Both the position numbers and the translations under genes were made by a program. A model generated the notes under the pieces. The model worked only from the letters and a program-made list of their open reading frames with translations, ran no database searches and was not told the DNA's origin. A stretch of 31,921 nucleotides of DNA from Xanthoparmelia taractica (Eukaryota > Ascomycota > Lecanoromycetes > Lecanorales > Parmeliaceae). The stretch spans positions 1-31,921 of the forward strand of contig JANQBS010000373.1 in NCBI GenBank assembly GCA_033085395.1, in the 5' to 3' direction. Every line of letters starts with the position of its first letter. Position 1 is the first letter of the stretch. Shown here piece by piece: positions 1 to 9,924 of this stretch.

Positions 1-1380
1 TTAATTATAAAGTTAAACGTAGCTAACTTCTTAGCTTAGCGAATCTACTTCGCATTAAGCTCTTTTATCGTTATAAATAATATAGATTATTATAATCTAA
101 GATTATACGAATAAAATACTTATTATTTTATAAGTAATATTTTTAGTTATTAAAATTTAATATAATCGTATATAATTTCTTATTATATATATCTTAGCGA
201 GACTTAGTCTCTTTAAACTTATAACTAAAAAACGTAATAAGATAATATTATCTATTATTATTTATTTAATTAAATATATTATTTATATCTATTTTAAAAG
301 CATTAATTTTTATAATAAGCGATAATTCTTAGTTATAGTATTCTAAGATAAATATTATAATAAATATTCGCTTAAGTATTTTAAAAGTCTCGCGTGCTTT
401 CTTATTAAATATAAAAAATAATCTAATCTCGTTTTTCTTTACTTCTCGAGTTAAGTTAATTAAGTATATAATTATTTATAAAAAATCTCTTATAAATCGT
501 CGATAGAAGTCTATAAATCTTAGAAAGATTAAAAAATTCTTAACAGACTCTAATTCTAATTATTTAGTAATAATCTTAATACGCGATAACTTTATTTATA
601 TATTACGCTAATTTATTACGAATCTTAAAAAAATAATCTCGCTGCGATTAAAAGTATATTTCGATAACTTCGCATAGAGTCGATACTTTAATAGTGCACG
701 TAGTATCTTACGTTTATATTTTTAATATAAGTCTTTCGTCTTAAAATAAATTAATATATTATTTAAATATATTACGTAAATATATTACGTAAAATACGTC
801 GATATATAATTTAAGTACTTTATTTATATAAGCTTAAAAGATTATAAAAGTATTTGCGAGATTAAAAAATATTATTTAATACTTAAATTAATTATAGCGA
901 GTTTAAAAGATAATTTTTCACTTATCTTTCTTTCGCACTCGTATTCTATAATATATATTATAAATATTAATCTTAATAAAATACTTCGTATATGCGAATC
1001 TCTTTAAGATTTCTAAGAGTAGCGATAACGAATAATTATTCTTAATAGTTATCTCGTTAAGTTCTCGATAGTCGATATAAAATTATAATAAGTTATTTAC
1101 TTTCTTAATAAATAGCATCGATGAGTTAATCTAGCTATTTAAGAATCGAATTTACTTCTTCTTAAGCGCACTATTTAGATAGTCTTTATTCGCTGCGAGC
1201 TTATTATACGATATATTATAAATCGAATTATTCTTTAATAGCTTATTGGATAATAGATCTATAAGGTGCTTAATCTAATTATACGTGTTAAGACTATTAA
1301 ATAGCTCCTCTAAGAAGACTTCTAATACGCACTTTAGCTAATTAAACACGTTAGGGTTATTAAGCTACGTAACGTCACAC
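1..1380 (-). mobile_element. Ty3/Gypsy RT-RNase H relic (RIP-degraded), runs off left edge
   Basis: Reading the minus strand from about 1380 downwards and ignoring stops gives a chain of Gypsy polymerase motifs. First is a block like ALKKGWIRxSxSxAGxxxLFxKK, then a clear match to the RT core (FYIDYRELNEITIKNNYSLP, near 1050-1130), then a KYFTKIDLYNVYYRIRVR-like block, a YFNDIL-like active-site remnant and a KLSKYTF/EIIFLRFVIS-like block. At about 230-400 follow RNase H remnants (ELSLIIKINAFKI, where D is now N, and FFSYKFKETKSR). Every frame is broken by TAA/TAG at former Trp and Gln codons, as C-to-T and G-to-A change would produce. The integrase and the 3' LTR would lie left of the window. 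Superfamily is confident; family is not. Confidence 0.8.
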
Positions 1381-4359
1381 CGCATTGCTTCATCGTAGTT
1401 ATTTTTATTACTTTCGAATAAGATCTAATACGAGAGTGCGATATACGCTTATCTTAGATTATGCGTAATTGCTACATTAATTAATAACGCAAATTATTTA
1501 ATATCTATTATTGCGATATTCTCTTACTTTTTATTATTCATAAAAAAGTCGCGATAGATCTAGAATTACTCGCGTTAATAAATATTAGAATTAATATTAT
1601 AGATTTAAGGGAAATTAAGAATAAGATCGTATTCTCGCATATTCACGATATACGCCTTTAAGATTTATTCTTACTTTCTTTCTCGATTATCTACGAGATG
1701 AAATATTAAATTATATAACTTATAAGAAAATATTTAATAATTATTAATAGCACGTATTATAATTAATATATATTTAGACTTAGAAATATACGTCTCTTTA
1801 ATAAAAGATTACGATATAAAGATTTTCTCGTTACTAGTATTTATTAACGCGATAATATTACGCTTATCACTTAATATAATAATTTCATCTCTTAGTAATA
1901 GAGATTAAGATCGTTATTTAATAAATAACGTATCTAATATTATAGCGACGAGTATTAGACTTTATCTTTTTTCTTATTAAGATTTTAATTATATATTTTA
2001 TTATTCGTAATATAATTTATATATTTAAACGAATTCTTATAATATTTTATCTATTTATAATCGAAGCATTAAATCTTAAAAAGAGAACTTCTATGCTTAA
2101 TATTAGAGTTATTATCTTCGAGTTTAATTTATATAAACTTTTAATCTTATAACGTCGAAGAAAATAAATTCTTTTTTTAATTCTTTTAATTCTTAATATA
2201 TTATTTCTTAAACTTCGTATACTATTAATTATTACTTCTTTAATTATTTATCTTATCGCTAGGATAAGTCTTATTTAAAGTAGATAGCTCTTTTATTCTT
2301 TATAATCTTTATTTTATATTTTAATATTACTATAATAATAATACAATATAGATAATAAATTAAATTATCTTCTTTATTGCTTTTAGAGAAATTTTCTTTA
2401 TTACTTTATCTTATAGAGTTTTTATACGTTCTATATTAATTATATAGCGATCTCGCTACGATTATAGCGTGATAAGATAGTTATTAAAGCTTATAATCGA
2501 TTATAAGTCTCTTATAGTTACTTTAATTAATTAATAATTTCTATTATAAGACTTAATAACTAAGTTACGAACTTAATTTAAATATTACTTTTTATACTCC
2601 TCTTAGATAAATTCTCCGATATCACGTAATATAATATCTCGTATATTTCTTTAGATCTATTTCTTAGTATCGATTAAGAGAATGAAAGATTAACGAGTCT
2701 TTTCTTTATTCGTTCGAAAGTCGATACGAGATATCGAAGCGATATAATTCTCGTAATCTCGAATAAATATAATCGCCGAGTTATAATTATTAAGATATTA
2801 CGTGTAAAATACTTTAATAACGCTTATCTTCTTACGACTCGCATCGCGATAATAATTATCGCTATACTCGCGACGATATTCTTATATATTTTATATTTCG
2901 ATTAACTTAATTTTTTCGATAATTAATTAATTTTTAGCATTAAGCTTTAAAAGTCGAAAATATTAGATTTATAAAGTCTACGAGGCGAGAATCTTCGTCT
3001 ATTAATATAGAGTTATTAAATATAACACTCTATCGATTATTATTTTCGCCGATAATATTAATAGAATTCGTATCGATATTATAATTAATATCTTAATAAC
3101 TTAATTATAAAGCAGACGTATTTTAACGAGAGTCGTCTTCGTAATTATTATCTTCGTTTACTTAATTAAAAACGTCGCTAATAATTAATAATAAAACGTT
3201 TCTATTTTATAAGTCAATAGAATTAGCTCGCGAGTTACTTATTATAATTAATTAAGTAGCTTCGTGCGAACGAAGCTATTAAAATTATAAGATAGCAAGA
3301 TCTCTTTTTAATAAAGCTACGTAGTAGCTAGAAAATTAGCGAGATTAAGAAACGTAGATGCTAGAATAATTATTTAAATTACTAAGTGAACTAATAGCTA
3401 AGAAAGTAAGAAAGAAAAAGAAGATTCGCGAGTATTTAAGACTGTTAAGTATATTAAATACTCGCCCTTGCTGCGTAGCTTATAGTCTAGTATACGAATT
3501 AAGCGAGTTCTATTAATCTACTTAAAGGGCTTTCTACTCTTACACGCTCTTTCGATTTATGAAACTAAATATATTAATTAAACTTAGATTATAAAGAAGA
3601 TAGTCGAATTACAAGAACTTTTAGATTAACTTAATTTTAATATTAAATACGCTTAAATAATTATTATTTATTACGATAACTAAGATATAATAATATTAAT
3701 TAAGAATTCTCAATTTTATATTCGCATTAAGTATATTAATATTTAATATTATTACGTACGAGAATAAGTTATCGCCGATATTATTACTCTCGAGTATATA
3801 TTAATTGATAAATAGATAGCTAATAAATTTATTAGGAGTCTTTATAAGAATAAATTCGAGTTATTTTGATTTCTAATCCAGCTGAAACATCGATTATAAT
3901 CTTATCTAAAAAAGCTTCTTTTAGAGAAGCTTCAATGAGGGAAACTTTCGTTAGAAAAGCAATATCTCGCCTAATTTCGATACTAGATATCGTAATAACG
4001 TCTTACTATTATCTTATAAATCTATATTATAAGGCGCATCGCCCTATTATATATTATAATTAGTTACTACTATTAAGTATTAGTATTCTAAATAATTCTC
4101 ACGGGGTCTTATAATTAATTATATATATAACGAAGATTTATATTTCAATTAGATTACTTGTTATCTTTATATATATTCTTCGATCGTAATCTAATAAAAA
4201 TCTAATATATATTTATTAGACGTAAAATTTTAATCTTTAAAAATCGTTATTTAATAAAAAGTGAAAAAGTTATATAAGATAATAAGACGAATATAAGCAT
4301 AGATCGTTTTTTTACTATTGCTATCCTGCGTTTACTTCTTATATAAATATATTAGCTTT
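1381..4359. other. AT-rich RIP-like block, mostly unassigned
   Basis: This is strongly AT-rich sequence with almost no CpA or TpG and many stops in all frames. The part next to the Gypsy RT should hold the protease and gag of the same minus-strand element, but no zinc knuckle or DTG motif could be recognised. An open stretch of 65 codons at 3866-4063 (+) resembles nothing known, and chance openness is plausible. No RNA gene or conserved gene is visible. Confidence 0.6.
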
Positions 4360-4367
4360 ACGATAAT

Positions 4368-4643
4368 TACGGGTCGGAAAGGTGTGGTATATTTGATGAT
4401 ATGGGACTAGTTTTTCGAATACCATATCGAAAGGTATGGGATATCCCATACTCCCATTGAGTTTTTAATAAATATATTACGTAATATTTTTTTATATTCT
4501 AAAAATACGTAAAAAGCTTAAGCGAACGCTTAGGTAATTATAAATTTCTATAAATAGATTAAAAAGATATAATTTCTTAAAAAAAGTTGAAAAAAAGTTG
4601 AAAACGACTATGTTCAACAGATACCACACCTTTCCGATCCGTA
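4368..4643. mobile_element. 276-bp MITE with 23-bp TIRs and 8-bp target duplication (hAT-like)
   Basis: The left end (4368-4390, starting TACGGGTCGGAAAGG) and the inverse of the right end (4621-4643) agree at 22 of 23 bases; the one difference is G/A. The element is flanked on both sides by the direct repeat ACGATAAT (4360-4367 and 4644-4651), an exact 8-bp target duplication. It has no coding capacity. An 8-bp duplication is the hallmark of the hAT superfamily (established knowledge), so a non-autonomous hAT is the best guess, although the TA...TA termini alone do not prove it. The termini are far less damaged than neighbouring repeats. That suggests a late insertion, or a size and copy number that escape RIP. 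Confidence 0.8.
4434..4451. repeat. 18-bp perfect palindrome inside the MITE
   Basis: GTATGGGATATCCCATAC is its own reverse complement. A further inverted partner (ATACCATATC, about 4419-4428) lies just left of it, so the middle of the MITE can fold into a hairpin. Possibly a transposase-binding or structural site; function unknown. Confidence 0.8.
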
Positions 4644-4725
4644 ACGATAATTACTTAGCGTTTAAGCCGTGATCTTCGAATCTCGTATTCTAAGTAGAGA
4701 ATCGATAGCGTGCAAAGAGAAGTAT

Positions 4726-4865
4726 TGAAAGTTAAGTCGCGTGCTTACGTGATATGCCAAGGCTTGATAAACGCCAAGTCACGTGACCTCACTTAGATAG
4801 ATCGCACTTATCTTCATAGCACACTTAGAGTAATACAACTAAGTGTTCTACCTTATATTTTAATA
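4726..4865 (+). mobile_element. Copia-type LTR (solo or 3' LTR)
   Basis: This 140-bp stretch (TGAAAGTT...TTTTAATA) matches 24529-24669 closely over its whole length, including TCGCGTGCTTACGTGAT, the CAAGTCACGTGACC core and GTGTTCTACCTTATATTTT. The copy at 24.5 kb is followed by a primer-binding site and Copia gag, which identifies the repeat as an LTR. Here no primer site follows. A purine run (AAAGAGAAG, 4714-4722) lies just upstream, as before a 3' LTR. No clean target duplication is visible. The TG...TA ends fit TG...CA after one C-to-T change. Confidence 0.7.
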
Positions 4866-5789
4866 ATAGAGATTGATTAATATATTTCGTTCGTAAAAAG
4901 ACTTAAGAATTATAATTTAATCTTTAAGAACTTAATAAATTAAAAAATTAAAAAAAATTATATTATAAGAAATAGAATTTAACGAAGAAAAAGTTAATTT
5001 TATTATCTTAACTCTCGATCTTATAGATATATAAAATTAAGAAATAATTATAAGTATTAAATATTAAAGAAAAAGATAAGAGTAAGATAAAGAAATTTTA
5101 AAGAGTTAGTGAAAATTCTTTATATTCTTTTTTTAATAGATTTTAACGTTTTTTTCTTATTAATTAAATTCGAAAAAGCTTCTTTTAGATATTAAAATTA
5201 AAATAATTCTTTAGTGTAATAAAATATAAAAAACGTTTAAATAATAGAATAACTAAAGAATAAAAGAGAATTTTAGATTATAAGATAATCTTAAAGCATA
5301 GAGTAATTTTAGAGTATGATATAACGAATTATAAGAATTTAATAATTAAGAAAAATAGTAAAATTTTAGAAGAAAATAAATATAGAGAATTAATAGATTA
5401 AAAGATTACGAATAAATAACTTCAATACTTATCGAAATTAGTATAAAGTAAAAAATAATTTTAAAATTAATAAATTCGAAAGAATTAATATTTAAAAGTT
5501 AATAATTAGATTAAAATTAGTAATACTTAAGATTAATATCTTAGATCGAAATTAGAGGCATTGCTATTAAATATTAAGAATACACGAAATTAAGAAATCT
5601 CAAATCCTAGCTAGTGGAACGAGCAAAGAAAGCACTAAACTCAAATCTTAATGAGTGTATTATGTGTGTATTCTTCTATCTAGAATAGCTCGATTAAGAT
5701 ACTTAAGAACGACAGAAACGATACTAGTGTTTGCTTGGCGTTTGCTTGGCATCCTGAATCTCCTTGATCTTAATATTAATAATTTTTTT
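4866..5789. other. AT-rich, unassigned; one less-mutated patch at 5550-5770
   Basis: The first 680 bp are purine-rich on the + strand and translate to a Lys/Glu/Arg-rich string full of stops, perhaps part of a transposase, but no motif could be named. From about 5550 to 5770 base composition is closer to normal. It contains an inverted pair (AGAATACAC / GTGTATTCT) and a doubled TTTGCTTGGC. Nothing there codes. Confidence 0.5.
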
Positions 5790-7740
5790 TAACTTTCGCG
5801 CGTGTCACTTCTAATTTAATATCAAGATATTATTTTAATTATTAAATCTTAGAGATCTTAACGCTTATTATTCTTTCTTCTTAATCGGGATTTTAAGAAT
5901 TACTTATTTTCGATCTCTTTTTAAATATAGTTTTCTTTAAATATACGCGTTATCTTTTATTATTAAATAAATTTCGCGAAGAATTTAATTTTTAAGAAGT
6001 ATTTAATTTAGAATAATTTATAGCGAGAAAATAATTATCTCTATCTTAAGTATTCTAATATTAATAGTTTAATAGCTATTAGTAATCTATTTAAGATAGA
6101 TATTTTAAATTATTTTTATTTATTTTATATAATTCTAGCGTAATTCTTATAGTTTCTAAGATATATATTACGAGACTACTACGTACGTAATTACTAATTA
6201 TATTATTATATTATACACTTAACGTGTCTTATTTAACGTAGCTTCTTATATAAAGTCTATAGTCTTACTTAATACGAGATGTTATATAATTAATTTAGAT
6301 TATATTTTCTTAATATATAATTCTTAGCGAAGTTTATTATTTATATATAATTTTAAAATTCAAATATTAGTCTTAGACTTTAAATAGTCTCTTCTAAATC
6401 TATCGCGATAATTATATTAAATTATCTTAAATAGCGAATTAAATATATTTAGTTTATACTTCTTTAATATAAAGATAACGTTATATATTATTATCTATTT
6501 TAAATAAATCTTATATATCTTCTTTAAAATAGAATAATTAATCTTTATAAATTTTTTATGTATACGAAGATAAATTTTATTTATAAACTTTTCTATTTAA
6601 AGCTTTAAATTAGCTTTAAAGTATTTTTTAATAAGCGAAGTACTAAAGAATAAAAAAAGAATCGAGAATATAAATAATTTCTAGAAAATATCTATTTTAG
6701 CGAACTCTATAGAATTAATTCTATTATTATAAATAATTAAAATTACTCGCTTCGTAAGAAAGCTTCGTATTTAATTAATAATAAGCTTTGATATATCTTT
6801 AACTTAGAGATTATATATTAATCTCTAATATAATATATTATTAAAAATCTTAGTAATATTCATTAATAGAAGATTAGCTATATTATTCTTCTTATAATTC
6901 TAGACGATATAAACTATATCGATAATAATTTCGAGTATTATCTTAACAAATCTCTTTTATTAAGCTTCTATCTATTTTAATAATAATAAGAGATTTATCT
7001 TAGCGTAATTATTTAGTCTTATAATTATTATCGTTTTAAATACTTTATCTAGCGTGCTTAAAAGCGAGATTAATTTATATAACTTAGACTTCGAATAATT
7101 TACTTCTTTAATTTATAAAGAACTATAATATTAATCTTTTAAAACTTCTTTAGATAATAATCGATTCTTAGATATATTTTAAAGAGATAAGTAATTTTCG
7201 ATATTAATGCTTTCCCTACTTAGCGTAGAAATTAATTAAATATTTTATTAAATTTCTAATACTTTATTAGATTTTAATTTAAAAAAATAGTCTTTCGAAT
7301 CTTCTTTTTTATAATATTATTATTTATTATAATAGAAGTAGAATATATAGTATTTCGTATATCGTCTAGATTAGCTTAAAGAGAAGAGAAAAGAAGATTT
7401 CTCTTAAAATCGAAATCTTCTCTTTAAAAGTAGACGTTTAATTCTCTATTAATTACTTTAACGATACGATCTTAAATAATAAACGTGAATTTATACTACT
7501 AATACCTACTTACTTAATTAGACTTTAGATTTCTTTAGGCGATTACGTAGTTTTATAGATATCTCTACGAAAGTAAAGGACCTTAGTCTTACTAAGAGTC
7601 TTATCGCGCCTCTTATTTATACTCGCCACTTATTCGCAGAGTATTCGCTCCGACTATTTTAATATCGTCTGGTCAGAATTTTAATATTCTTCATAGCCTC
7701 GTCGCATTCCCTATTTTAGAAGAACTTGACTCTCCCTAAC
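5790..7740 (-). mobile_element. LINE (Tad1-like) reverse transcriptase relic
   Basis: On the minus strand between about 6945 and 6690, and ignoring stops, the translation reads as a non-LTR reverse transcriptase. There is a block NIANLLLMNITKIFNN, matching the LLLMDVSGAFDN motif with Asp now Asn. Next comes RLIYNL.VKDISKLIINQIR, then SFLTKRVILIIYNNR, which matches the 'WIxSFLxxRxxxIxxxG' region typical of Tad1-clade fungal LINEs. Downstream on the same strand the sequence decays. An A-rich run (minus strand, about 5787-5794) may mark the 3' tail. Endonuclease and ORF1 could not be recognised. Both ends are approximate. Confidence 0.65.
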
Positions 7741-8551
7741 AATTTCGAAGAAGAGATGTTTTAATAAATATTAAAATATAAGTTATAAAATAGTAATATG
7801 GTAATAATAAAGAATCTCCTAAAATAGCTAAATAGCTATTTAGGCATTGCTATTATACTGTAATAGTAATAGGTGTATAATTAGTTAGTGTGTAATTCTT
7901 AAATATTTCTAAGTCTGAAAATTCTAGCTAAGTCAACCAGCCAAGCACTTGCCTCAGCTGATTTCTTGCTTGCTTGGTAAGTGCATTTGCTTGGTGTGAC
8001 ATCTTAAGTTAATTACGACGGAAAAATCTTTATAGTATTTCTAGCGCGACCGAAATAATTCTTTTGCTGCGTTAATAGATAAGTACGGAGAGGCTGATAC
8101 AAGGATTATCTTAGCTTTCTTAAGGCCTCTTCTTAGTAGAAGGTAGCTGCGGAAGCTATCTTAGGCGCCTTTTATAACGAACCCATTAATTTGGATAGTT
8201 TTAAGTCCATTCCGGTGTTAAGGGCGAGGCGCCGACGCGCTAAGGATGCTTGTCATCTTACGCTGAATAATAGCTCAGTCATCATATAATCACTCGATAT
8301 TCAGTTCATTACACCCCGTGGAGAAGAATTCCAAGGATTTACATCTTTCTTGAGACTGTGTCGAACAGGCAAGACGGAATCTGGAGTCGGATCTGGTGGC
8401 TCTTCTGCAAAGATTGACGTAGTGCGATCCTCATTACAGTGTACACGGTACTCCGACCCACAGCTCAACACTGGAACAAACACATTTTGAGGATCCCACA
8501 GTTACATTCGCTTGATTTCTGACCGGGCTGTTTAATTATAAGCGCTTCGGG
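7741..8551. other. Transition from RIP-like DNA to the gene island; kapC upstream region
   Basis: Base composition climbs gradually from the AT-rich block to the gene island. A patch at about 7840-8010 has near-normal composition with several GCTTGG/CCAAGC copies in both orientations, perhaps a decayed repeat end. From about 8160 on, the sequence looks unique. The last 250 bases are the probable promoter and 5' UTR of kapC. A TTAATTATAA run lies at 8533-8542, too close to the ATG to be a functional TATA box. No convincing coding region was found. Confidence 0.6.
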
Positions 8552-9561
8552 ATGCAGCCAACACTGGCACCAGCACCGCACCCTATGCGAATGTCTGGGC
8601 AGGTAAGCGATTCCACCTTTCATTTATAGAAACACTGACTGATTTCAGGCGGCAGGACAATGCCTCGGAGCAGAGTGAGTAACCAGTCGATAGATTTGGG
8701 TTTGTTATTCAGGTACCGTGAAGTTGCTGACACGTCGATGTGGTTAGCTCTCCGAGAACAGCTGCTCGCTCAGGTACAGAGTCATCATCTTCCTCACCAT
8801 AGACCAGAGCATCAGCTATCAAATACTGCGAGTCCTCACCACCACAATATTGATCCTGCGATTGCGGGAACCGGCATCATGAATCCAGGTGCTGGCGATA
8901 GCGGAGGCGACGACGGGGCCAGTGACGGTAGGAAAGGTGGCAAGCGTGAATTATCGACGTCAAAACGTGCGGCCCAAAATAGGGCAGCTCAGGTATGTAG
9001 GCTTTACACAGTCGTTGTTCGTTTATGGGAAGTGGTTGGCAAAAGATGTTTCTGGGCGAAAGTTTTTCGGGGTGACAAAGACAGCTTACTAAAAGATTAC
9101 TACAGCGCGCGTTCAGACAACGAAAGGAAGGGCACATCAAGACCCTGGAGACGCAAGTGAGGGAATTCAACAGCCTCAGTGAAAACTTTAAAGCTCTGCA
9201 ATCAGAGAACTATCAGCTGCGTGACTACATCATCAGCCTCCAATCGCGCCTTCTTGAGTCCCAGGGTGAATATCCACAACCACCTTCTAACATCGACATC
9301 CCCCATCCTCGGACTTCAGGTCCTCCTACTCAGCAGATTCCAGCGCCCACAGCGCCTATGGGATCATCGGCTGCAGGTCAGCTTCAGGCTTCTGCTACTC
9401 AAGCTGTCGCAGACATGAGTGGGGCCAGACACCAACAGGATGAAACTGCTTATAGCAGAGGAAACAATCCGAACAAAAGGACTCGAGTTGGTGACGAAGC
9501 AGACATGCGCTCTGGACCTAGCCAGCCTCCCCATGGTGATACCAGGCAATCCAATGTCTGA
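8552..9561 (+). CDS. kapC: KapC-type bZIP transcription factor
   Basis: Nuclear DNA-binding protein of the fungal AP-1/YAP-like bZIP group. The proposed model is 270 aa in four exons: 8552-8602, 8649-8674, 8713-8992 and 9106-9561. The N-terminus MQPTLAPAPHP and the bZIP region match KapC of Aspergillus (recognised from memory). The basic region runs from KRELSTSKRAAQNRAAQ (residues 103-119) across the third intron into RAFRQRKEGH. It carries the NxxAQxxFR signature (N115 to R123) that defines the YAP/Pap1 group. The dimerisation helix follows to about residue 170, then a Pro/Gln-rich tail with a basic NKRTR patch. Intron 3 (113 nt, GTATGT...CTACAG) is secure. Intron 2 would be only 38 nt, unusually short. 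Alternatives are one 159-nt intron (8603-8761) or a downstream ATG at 8660, in frame with exon 3. The C-terminus is also open to doubt (see findings). The gene converges on arp5. Confidence 0.88.
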
Positions 9562-9924
9562 GATGTTGTGAGAAATCCTGCAGCAATCATACAGAGATTC
9601 TGCATGGATGCCGGATAACCCAATCAGCGTAATGTTAGAGAATAATGATGACGGCTTCGAAAATTGCATCGGCGAATTTGCGAACATTTTGGCTGGACTG
9701 TGATGCAGTGAGGTCCTCAGTGTTATGCGAGCGTGCCATTTTGGGCCCATGCTGGCCGTGTGGACCATTGCCCCTTTGGCCCGATCTTCGGTAGCTAGCA
9801 AAATCGATTTGTTTGCCACCTGTAGATATAGGTTAAAAGAACTCTCAACCCCACCACCACACTTCCATCTACTGAGGTGACCCTTAAGAAATAGGCTGCA
9901 AGGTACCTTTTTGGTAATTAAGGA
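9562..9924. other. Convergent intergenic region (3' UTRs of kapC and arp5)
   Basis: About 360 bases lie between the stop codons of two facing genes. The first 54 bases continue the kapC frame after its TGA as DVVRNPAAIIQRFCMDAG and then stop. The rest holds no conserved reading frame. A minus-strand open stretch covering most of it (9364-9819) is antisense to kapC and looks like chance. Confidence 0.6.

Noticed and set aside
3866..4063. 65-codon open frame in AT-rich DNA
   Set aside because: No family recognised; surrounded by RIP-like sequence, and a stop-free run of this length can occur by chance.
5550..8010. Patches at 5550-5770 and 7840-8010 considered as the two LTRs of one element
   Set aside because: They share only GCATTGCTATTA and GCTTGG-type words, with no alignable length, so an LTR pair is not supported.
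8301..8483. 60-codon minus-strand open frame upstream of kapC
   Set aside because: It has no signal peptide, domain or plausible splice partner, and lies in the expected kapC promoter/5' UTR. Considered as a small secreted effector, but the N-terminus is not a signal sequence.
9364..9819. 151-codon minus-strand open frame
   Set aside because: Antisense to the last kapC exon and its 3' flank; composition is not protein-like and no family is recognised.
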